This document shows, piece after piece, positions 7,041-11,457 of a stretch of 11,457 bases of DNA. The position numbers and the translations under genes are program-made. Source of the stretch: an uncultured Collinsella sp. (GTDB lineage Bacteria > Actinomycetota > Coriobacteriia > Coriobacteriales > Coriobacteriaceae); the NCBI GenBank assembly GCA_902494855.1, contig CABUVC010000040.1:1-11457 (forward strand), written 5' to 3'. Within the stretch, counting starts at the first letter, position 1, and every line of letters starts with the position of its first letter. The notes below the pieces were generated by a model. That model worked only from the letters and a program-made list of their open reading frames with translations. It made no database searches and was not told the origin of the DNA.

Positions 7041-7067
7041 TGCAGGCGCCGTCTGCAAGTGTATAAT
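7041..7067 (+). promoter_or_regulatory. Likely promoter of the efp-recN block, with overlapping palindrome
   Basis: A consensus TATAAT lies at 7062-7067, with a start expected near 7074 and a leader of about 50 bases before efp. No good -35 hexamer exists at 16-18 bases upstream (GCTGCA at 7039-7044 is poor). That place is covered by a 17-base imperfect palindrome, TGCAGGCGCCGTCTGCA (7041-7057; six Watson-Crick pairs plus one G-T). The arrangement fits an activator- or repressor-bound promoter, but no regulator is identified. Because a terminator lies just upstream, this is the best candidate to drive the whole right block. Confidence 0.6.
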
Positions 7068-7124
7068 TTCGGTCGTATGTAATTTGGACGCTTGTGCGTT
7101 CTGCCCATAACAAGAAAGGTCGCT

Positions 7125-7688
7125 ATGCCTACCATTTCTACCGCCGACTTCAAGAACGGCCTCGGTCTCCGCATCAAGGACAAGGTCTACACCATCGTCG
7201 AGTTCCAGCATGTCAAGCCGGGCAAGGGCGGCGCGTTTGTGCGCTACAAGACCCGCGACATCAAGAGCGGCCGCGTCGTCGAGAACACCTGCAACGCCGG
7301 CACCAAGTTCGAGAGCGTCATGCTCACCACCCGTGAGTTCCAGTACCTCTACAACGATGGCACCGACTACATCTTCATGGACAACGAGTCCTATGAGCAG
7401 GTTCCCGTTCCCGAGGACATGGTGGGCGAGAACTCCAAGTGGCTGCGCGAGAACGACATCTGCCAGCTGCTCTTTGCCGACGATGAGCTCATGGGCGTAA
7501 CCCCGCCGATGTTCATCGAGACCACCATCGTCCAGACCGACCCGGGCTTTAAGGGCGACACCGTCCAGGGTTCCACCAAGCCGGCCACGATCGACACCGG
7601 CGCTGTCATCCAGGTCCCCATGTACCTCAACGAGGGCGAGGTCATCAAGGTTGACACCCGCGACGGCAAGTTCGTCTCCCGCGTCTAG
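7125..7688 (+). CDS. efp: Elongation factor P
   Basis: EF-P binds the ribosome between the P and E sites and relieves stalling at consecutive prolines. The 187-residue protein has the normal three-domain beta-barrel length. Visible markers: the N-terminal TADFKNGLGLRIKDKVYTIV, the tip loop VKPGKGGAFVR with Lys34 at the position that is modified in many bacteria, the NAGTKFESV segment, and the C-terminal DTGAVIQVPMYLNEGEVIKVDTRDGKFVSRV domain III. The start at 7125 (MPTISTADF) is set by AAGAAAGG 5 bases upstream; an in-frame ATG at 7092 would add an 11-residue extension not found in the family. No EpmA, EarP or YmfI-type modification gene is in the window. It is the first gene after the terminator and promoter, and the Asp23-family gene follows 24 bases later. 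Confidence 0.97.
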   Translation: MPTISTADFKNGLGLRIKDKVYTIVEFQHVKPGKGGAFVRYKTRDIKSGRVVENTCNAGTKFESVMLTTREFQYLYNDGTDYIFMDNESYEQVPVPEDMVGENSKWLRENDICQLLFADDELMGVTPPMFIETTIVQTDPGFKGDTVQGSTKPATIDTGAVIQVPMYLNEGEVIKVDTRDGKFVSRV

Positions 7689-7712
7689 CAACCAACTCTT
7701 CTAGGAGGACTC

Positions 7713-8075
7713 ATGCCCCAGGAAATCAAGATTGACGGCATCGGCATTTCGCCCGATGTTCTGACCGCCATCGTCTCGCGCGCCGTGTCGGATGTCGAGG
7801 GCATCGCCTCCGTTGGCGTCAAGGACCTTGCCACCAACCTTGTCTCCATGATGCTTTCGTCTAAGGCCCCGGCTTCCGAGCCGGCGGTCGAGGCCGAGGT
7901 CGTTGGCGACAAGCTCGCACTCACCGTGCGTGTCGTGGTGTTCTTTGGCTATCCGTTCAAGAAACTCGCCGAGGCCGTTCGCGCCGCCGTGGTCGCCGCC
8001 ATCGATGCTCAGGTGGGCGTCGAGGTCGAGCGCGTTGACGTTTGCATCGACGGTCTCGTTTTCCCCAAGGAGTAA
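7713..8075 (+). CDS. Asp23/Gls24 family envelope stress response protein (YqhY-like)
   Basis: The 120-residue acidic soluble protein carries the family's core: ISPDVLTAIVSRAVSDVEGIASVG (residues 10-33), LTVRVVVFFGYPF and a C-terminal VGVEVERVDVCIDGLVFPKE. Members are membrane-associated or cytoplasmic proteins linked to cell-envelope or alkaline stress. The Bacillus paralogue YqhY, encoded next to nusB, is linked to acetyl-CoA carboxylase control. Position between efp and nusB makes this the YqhY-type member, but no accB or accC gene is present here. The start at ATG 7713 has a strong AGGAGG (7703-7708) 4 bases upstream. It has no signal peptide or membrane helix. Molecular function is not known from sequence. 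Confidence 0.9.
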   Translation: MPQEIKIDGIGISPDVLTAIVSRAVSDVEGIASVGVKDLATNLVSMMLSSKAPASEPAVEAEVVGDKLALTVRVVVFFGYPFKKLAEAVRAAVVAAIDAQVGVEVERVDVCIDGLVFPKE

Positions 8076-8081
8076 CCTTTG
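8067..8081 (+). promoter_or_regulatory. Ribosome site and TTG start of nusB
   Basis: AAGGAG (8067-8072) overlaps the end of the preceding gene and lies 6 bases before TTG at 8079. No ATG or GTG lies nearby in frame before the conserved RxLARSQALQLLFQ helix, so TTG is the most likely start. AACCTT (8074-8079) can pair with AAGGTT (8088-8093), placing the first base of the start codon in a weak 6-pair hairpin. Confidence 0.65.
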
Positions 8082-8663
8082 AGCCTTAAGGTTTATCGCG
8101 GGCGTACGCTTGCCCGCAGTCAGGCGCTGCAGCTGCTGTTCCAGGCCGAGGCCACGGACAGCCCGCTCGAGCGCGTCCTCGAGGGCGATTTCCTGATCTC
8201 GAAGGGTCCCCTCGATCCCTATGCGCTGGAGCTGTGCCGCGGTGCCTATGAGCATATCGATCGCATCGACTGCGCTCTGCGCTCCGTTGCCAAGAACTGG
8301 GATCTTATGCGCATGCCCGGCGCCGACCGCAATCTGCTGCGTATCGCCGTTTACGAGATGCGTTTCCTCACCGACGAGGAGGTCTCGGACGCCATCGTAA
8401 TCAACGAGGCCGTCGAGCTTGCCAAGGCCTATGGCACCGACCAGTCCGCGTCGTTCGTCAACGGCGTGCTGGGTAAGATCGCTCGCAGCGAGGAGCTGCC
8501 GGGCGAGGACCTGTATCAAGAGCTGCTGGCCGAAGATCGCGCTCGTGAGGAGGCACAGGCTGCCGAGGCTGCCGCCAAGGTTGCGGTTGCCCAGGCTGAG
8601 GCTGGCGTGCTGGCCGAGGATGCGGACGCCGCCGAGGCTGTTGTCGACTCCGTCGAGGAGTAG
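8079..8663 (+). CDS. nusB: Transcription antitermination factor NusB with acidic C-terminal extension
   Basis: NusB binds boxA RNA with NusE (ribosomal protein S10) and supports antitermination of rRNA operons. The core, residues 1-136, is of normal NusB length and has the family landmarks: RTLARSQALQLLFQAEA near the N terminus, WDLMRMPGADRNLLRIAVYEMRF, VSDAIVINEAVELAKAYG and the closing SASFVNGVLGKIAR (123-136). Beyond this lies a 58-residue tail (137-194) made mostly of Ala and Glu/Asp, predicted to be helical or disordered, which E. coli NusB (about 139 residues) does not have. The start is TTG at 8079 behind AAGGAG. The gene begins 3 bases after the Asp23-family stop and ends 2 bases before xseB, so it is within an operon. 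The NusB call is firm; the tail's role is unknown. Confidence 0.94.
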   Translation: MSLKVYRGRTLARSQALQLLFQAEATDSPLERVLEGDFLISKGPLDPYALELCRGAYEHIDRIDCALRSVAKNWDLMRMPGADRNLLRIAVYEMRFLTDEEVSDAIVINEAVELAKAYGTDQSASFVNGVLGKIARSEELPGEDLYQELLAEDRAREEAQAAEAAAKVAVAQAEAGVLAEDADAAEAVVDSVEE

Positions 8664-8665
8664 CC

Positions 8666-8932
8666 ATGCCAGAGGGTTCCGTCCGCAACTTCGACGAGAT
8701 CTCGGACCGTCTGGACCAGATCATCGCTACCGTTCGCTCCAAGGATACGTCCTTGGAGCGTTCGCTCGATTTGTTTGACGAGGCGATTGAGCTGGGCTCC
8801 CGAGCGGTCGATATGGTCGACAAGTTTGAGCTGACGCCGCGTGAGGCCGACAAGCTCGAGCAGGAATACGATGAGGATGCGGCAAACGAGTCCCAAGATA
8901 GACAGGCTGCATCTCCGGATACGAATGGTTGA
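8666..8932 (+). CDS. xseB: Exodeoxyribonuclease VII small subunit
   Basis: XseB is the small helical subunit that several copies of which bind XseA to form exonuclease VII, a single-strand DNA exonuclease acting in both directions. The 88-residue protein shows the family pattern: FDEISDRLDQIIATV, the short SKDTSLERSLDLFDEAIELGSRAV helix-turn-helix hairpin (about 28-51), then an acidic, poorly conserved tail. The start is ATG 8666, with GAGGAG at 8655-8660 in the end of nusB. Its stop overlaps the tlyA start (TGATG). The large subunit gene xseA, normally directly upstream, is not in the window, so it must lie elsewhere if the enzyme exists. Part of the coding region (8735-8760) forms a perfect DNA hairpin, described separately. 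Confidence 0.9.
   Translation: MPEGSVRNFDEISDRLDQIIATVRSKDTSLERSLDLFDEAIELGSRAVDMVDKFELTPREADKLEQEYDEDAANESQDRQAASPDTNG
8735..8760. repeat. Perfect 11-base inverted repeat inside xseB
   Basis: CGCTCCAAGGA (8735-8745) is followed by a 4-base TACG loop and its exact reverse complement TCCTTGGAGCG (8750-8760). It encodes XseB residues RSKDTSLER. No T-run follows, so it is not a terminator. In RNA the UACG loop belongs to the stable UNCG class, although the closing pair here is A-U, not the favoured C-G. Confidence 0.85.
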
Positions 8933-9744
8933 TGGCATTCATGAAACGCGTGCGTCTCGATGACGAACTGATTTCACAGGGCATCTGCGCCGATCGCGCG
9001 GATGCCCTTCGCACTCTTATGGCCGGCTTGGTCTCGAGTGGCGGCGAGCGCTTGACTTCGCCGGGCCTTAAGGTGACCCCGGGCCTGCCGCTGCATGTGA
9101 AGGGGCGCATTCCCTATGTTGGCCGCGGCGGTCTTAAGCTCGAAGGCGCGCTTGATGCGTTTGGCATCAATCCGACGGGCCTTGCCTGTCTGGATGTGGG
9201 CTGCTCTACCGGCGGCTTTACCGATTGCCTGCTCAAGCGCGGAGCTGCGACCGTTGTCTCGGTGGACGTGGGTCGCGCCCAGTTCGATTGGTCGTTGCGT
9301 CAGGACGATCGCGTGACGCTGCATGAGCGCACAAATGTGACGCAGCTGCCTGAGCTTGGCTATGCTGGCGCCATCGACCTGGCCGTGTGTGATGTCTCGT
9401 TTACCAGCATCGCGAACATTATCGATGCGGTTCTGGCGTGCCTGGCGCCTACGGGTGCATTCTGCACGCTCGTAAAGCCGCAGTTTGAGGCTCCGGCGGC
9501 GCTGGTGGGCGAGGGCGGCATCGTGACCGACCCCGCCGTCCGCCGCGATACGCTTGTGGCGGCGATTGAGCTGTTCGCCGCAAAGGCACTGTTCCCGGTC
9601 GATGTGTGCGTGTCACCCATTCATGGTGCCAAGGGCAACGTTGAGTTTTTCCTGTACGGCACGAGATTTGACCCCGGCGACCGCTCGCAAGACGAGCTGC
9701 AATCCCAGGTATCGGTTTTGAGCGAGAAAGCTGCAACGCTATGA
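8932..9744 (+). CDS. tlyA: TlyA family rRNA 2'-O-methyltransferase (hemolysin A family)
   Basis: TlyA proteins methylate ribose 2'-OH groups in 16S and 23S rRNA (shown in mycobacteria, where the mark supports capreomycin sensitivity). The 270-residue protein has an N-terminal S4 RNA-binding domain (about 8-62, VRLDDELISQGICADRADA) and a Rossmann methyltransferase domain. Visible motifs: GRGGLKLEGAL (64-74), the SAM loop LDVGCSTGGFTD (87-98), VDVGRAQFDW, CDVSF (153-157), LVKPQFEA (180-187) and GNVEFF (235-240). Lys69, Asp154, Lys182 and Glu238 fit the K-D-K-E catalytic tetrad of 2'-O-methyltransferases. I take ATG 8932, which overlaps the xseB stop as TGATG; a TTG at 8929 and an ATG at 8941 are alternatives, the last giving the more usual MKRVRLD start. 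It overlaps nadK by 4 bases. Confidence 0.92.
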   Translation: MAFMKRVRLDDELISQGICADRADALRTLMAGLVSSGGERLTSPGLKVTPGLPLHVKGRIPYVGRGGLKLEGALDAFGINPTGLACLDVGCSTGGFTDCLLKRGAATVVSVDVGRAQFDWSLRQDDRVTLHERTNVTQLPELGYAGAIDLAVCDVSFTSIANIIDAVLACLAPTGAFCTLVKPQFEAPAALVGEGGIVTDPAVRRDTLVAAIELFAAKALFPVDVCVSPIHGAKGNVEFFLYGTRFDPGDRSQDELQSQVSVLSEKAATL

Positions 9745-10601
9745 AGGTCTTTCTGGTTCCCAATTACTACAAGCAAGAGGCGGTCGAGAGCGGCCTGATG
9801 CTCGAGCTTTGGCTGACGCGCCAGGGCTATGAGGTCGCATGGGCTGCCGACCAGCGATCCAAGATTCAGAGTACGCCTGATATTGACGGCTCTGATCTGG
9901 TCATTACGCTCGGCGGCGACGGTACGTTGCTGCGCGCTGCCCGCATCCTCAACCATCGCGAGATTCCTATCCTCGGTCTTTCCTATGGTCACCTTGGCTT
10001 TTTGACGGCCGCGAGCCCCGAGGAGCGCGACATTCTGCAGGTCGTGAGCGACGCCCTTTCCGGTGAGCTGCACGTGAGCCGTCGCGCCACCATCGCTGCG
10101 GATATCGTGTCCGTGCGCGAAGACGGTACGAAGGATGTCGTGCGCACTTTTGCCCTCAACGACATGGCGCTTACCCGCGGTCCGCTGTCCGATATGGTCG
10201 AGTTCGACATCACGGTGTCCGGCCATCATATCGATCGCCTGCGCGGTGACGGTGTCGTCGTGTCGACGGCGACCGGCTCCACCGGCTATGCGCTGAGCGC
10301 CGGCGGCCCTATCGTCAGCCCCGATTACACGGGCATGGTCTGTGTACCGATTGCTCCGCATACCATTCAAGCTCGCGCCTTCTTGACCTCGCCGAGCGAT
10401 GTTGTCGAAATCTTTATGTCCGATGATCGCCCAAGCGTTCCGGCCATCGCCATCGACGGACAGTTTATTACCTGCGACGGCACGGTCGAGAGCGTGGCTG
10501 TGCGTCGCGGTCCCGGCGATGTGCTGCTGCTCGATTACGGTCCCGAGAGCTTCTATAACTCGGTGAGCCGCGTGTTCTATGGAGTGCGTCATGATCGATG
10601 A
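9741..10601 (+). CDS. nadK: NAD kinase
   Basis: NAD kinase phosphorylates NAD+ to NADP+ using ATP or polyphosphate, the only route to NADP. The 286-residue protein has the family motifs in order: LGGDGTLLRAAR (57-68, with Asp60 of GGDG), YGHLGFLTAA (82-91), the NE-type motif here written LNDMAL (139-144), GDGVVVSTATGSTGYALSAGGP (169-190) and VPIAPHTIQARAF (202-214). One residue is atypical: the Glu of the usual Asn-Glu pair is Asp141. Start ATG 9741 lies in the tlyA stop (ATGA), and its own 3' end overlaps recN by 11 bases (10591-10601), so it is embedded in a coupled tlyA-nadK-recN string, an order also found in other actinobacteria. Assignment is secure. Confidence 0.96.
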   Translation: MKVFLVPNYYKQEAVESGLMLELWLTRQGYEVAWAADQRSKIQSTPDIDGSDLVITLGGDGTLLRAARILNHREIPILGLSYGHLGFLTAASPEERDILQVVSDALSGELHVSRRATIAADIVSVREDGTKDVVRTFALNDMALTRGPLSDMVEFDITVSGHHIDRLRGDGVVVSTATGSTGYALSAGGPIVSPDYTGMVCVPIAPHTIQARAFLTSPSDVVEIFMSDDRPSVPAIAIDGQFITCDGTVESVAVRRGPGDVLLLDYGPESFYNSVSRVFYGVRHDR

Positions 10602-11457
10602 GCTGCAGGTTTCTAACATTGCTCTCATTCGCGAGGCGACGTTGGTTCCGAGCGCTGGTCTAACGGTTCTGACCGGCGAGACCGGTGCCGGTAAGACCGC
10701 GCTGCTCTCGGCGCTCAAGCTCATTTTGGGCGAGCGCGCCGATTCGTCGACAGTTCGCGAGGGCGAGGTGCTTGCCAGCGTCGAGGCGCGTCTGTTCGAC
10801 GGCCCGCACGACACGGAGGGCTTTACCGTACAGCGCAGCCTTTCTGCCGAGGGCCGCAGCCGCGTAAAAATTGACGGCCGCATCGCCAGCGTGCGTGAGC
10901 TTTCGGAGCGCGTCGGCGTGATGATGGATCTGTGCGGCCAGCACGAGCATCAGCGTCTGCTCGACCCGGCGCATCATGTTGCCATGGTCGATGCCTGGGC
11001 TGGGCGCGCGGCGCTTGAGGCGCTCGAGAAGTATCGCACCTGCTTTAAGGCTTCGCGAGCGGCCGCCAAGGAGCTTCGCCGTGTGGAGGAAGCTTCACGC
11101 GCGCAGGGGAGTCGCGTCGAGGAAGCGCGTTTTGCCCTCGAGCGTATCGCCGAGGTCGACCCCAAGCCAGGTGAGTACGAGGAACTCGAGGAGCTGCTGC
11201 CGCGCTCGGAGCACGCCGAGGTCTTGGTGGCGACGGCCAACGAGGCCCATGCATCGCTTGCTGCCGAAGGGGGAGCGCTCGATGCCGTGAATGGCGCCGT
11301 GGCTGAGCTTTCACGCATGGCGACCGTTGACCGCAAGCTCGGTGACATCGCCGACGCACTTTCGGATGCCTGCATCTCACTCGAGGATTGCGCCAATGAG
11401 CTGCGTGCTTATCGCGATGGCGTTGCGTTTGACCCTCGCGAGCTCGCTCGCATGCGC
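10591..11457 (+). CDS. recN: DNA repair protein RecN, N-terminal part (runs off window)
   Basis: RecN is an SMC-like ATPase that gathers double-strand breaks for RecA-dependent repair. The frame from ATG 10591 is open to the window end: 289 codons of a protein normally about 550 residues, so the stop is missing for positional reasons. Visible: IDELQVSNIALIREATLVPSAG start, Walker A TGETGAGKTALL (28-39; most RecN proteins have Ser where Thr36 is), VQRSLSAEGRSRVKIDG, the Q-loop region DLCGQHEHQRLLDPAHH, then a charged helical coiled-coil stretch from about residue 140. The start is supported by GGAG at 10581-10584, 6 bases upstream, and overlaps nadK by 11 bases. The Walker B and signature motifs would lie beyond the window. 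The call is firm. Confidence 0.95.
   Translation, partial: MIDELQVSNIALIREATLVPSAGLTVLTGETGAGKTALLSALKLILGERADSSTVREGEVLASVEARLFDGPHDTEGFTVQRSLSAEGRSRVKIDGRIASVRELSERVGVMMDLCGQHEHQRLLDPAHHVAMVDAWAGRAALEALEKYRTCFKASRAAAKELRRVEEASRAQGSRVEEARFALERIAEVDPKPGEYEELEELLPRSEHAEVLVATANEAHASLAAEGGALDAVNGAVAELSRMATVDRKLGDIADALSDACISLEDCANELRAYRDGVAFDPRELARMR

Noticed and set aside
7092..7124. Upstream in-frame ATG of efp
   Set aside because: It precedes the AAGAAAGG ribosome site and would add an 11-residue extension absent from EF-P proteins; MPTISTADF is the normal start.
9621..10883. 420-codon open frame on the minus strand across nadK
   Set aside because: It is antisense to tlyA, nadK and recN, which all have strong family motifs. 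High GC at third codon positions of the real genes suppresses stops on the opposite strand; the translated sequence shows no recognisable domain.

Overview
This window looks like a core chromosomal segment of a high-GC actinobacterium, most likely class Coriobacteriia and close to Collinsella. That placement is an inference from the GC-rich third codon positions, the protein sequences, and a gene order that condenses the Firmicutes-type efp / Asp23 / nusB / xseB / tlyA / recN cluster. All 14 genes lie on the + strand and are packed tightly. I see no mobile element, CRISPR array, tRNA or rRNA, and no gene-free stretch above 300 bases. The two longest gaps are 132 and 159 bases, and both hold regulatory structure.

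The left block (1-5702) starts inside alaS, whose 5' end lies outside the window. It continues with ruvX (Holliday-junction resolvase-like nuclease), mltG (septal or lateral peptidoglycan transglycosylase with a very unusual N-terminal tail), a YqeG-type HAD phosphatase, aroK (shikimate kinase) and a gene in the aroB position. Genes overlap or are separated by 0-17 bases, so this is probably one transcription unit. The aroB-position protein keeps the dehydroquinate synthase scaffold but has lost the glycine-rich NAD motif and all three zinc ligands by my manual alignment, while the neighbouring AroK looks intact.

A 132-base gap (5703-5834) holds a long imperfect hairpin of about 63 bases and a short AT-rich palindrome. 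Then comes an M24 Xaa-Pro aminopeptidase gene (pepP type), which ends in a strong intrinsic terminator (6989-7030).

The right block (7125-11457) begins with its own likely promoter (TATAAT at 7062). It reads efp (elongation factor P), an Asp23/Gls24 envelope-stress family gene, nusB, xseB, tlyA, nadK and the 5' half of recN, which runs off the window. From nusB onward the genes are 2 bases apart or overlap (TGATG, ATGA and an 11-base overlap), which indicates translational coupling. The block combines translation, rRNA transcription and modification, NADP supply and DNA repair. It lacks the folD, xseA, ispA, dxs and argR genes that often sit in this cluster in Firmicutes.

I found no clearly new multi-gene system. 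The most interesting items are the apparent dehydroquinate synthase pseudoenzyme, the hairpin before pepP, the polycationic MltG tail, and a perfect intragenic hairpin in xseB.
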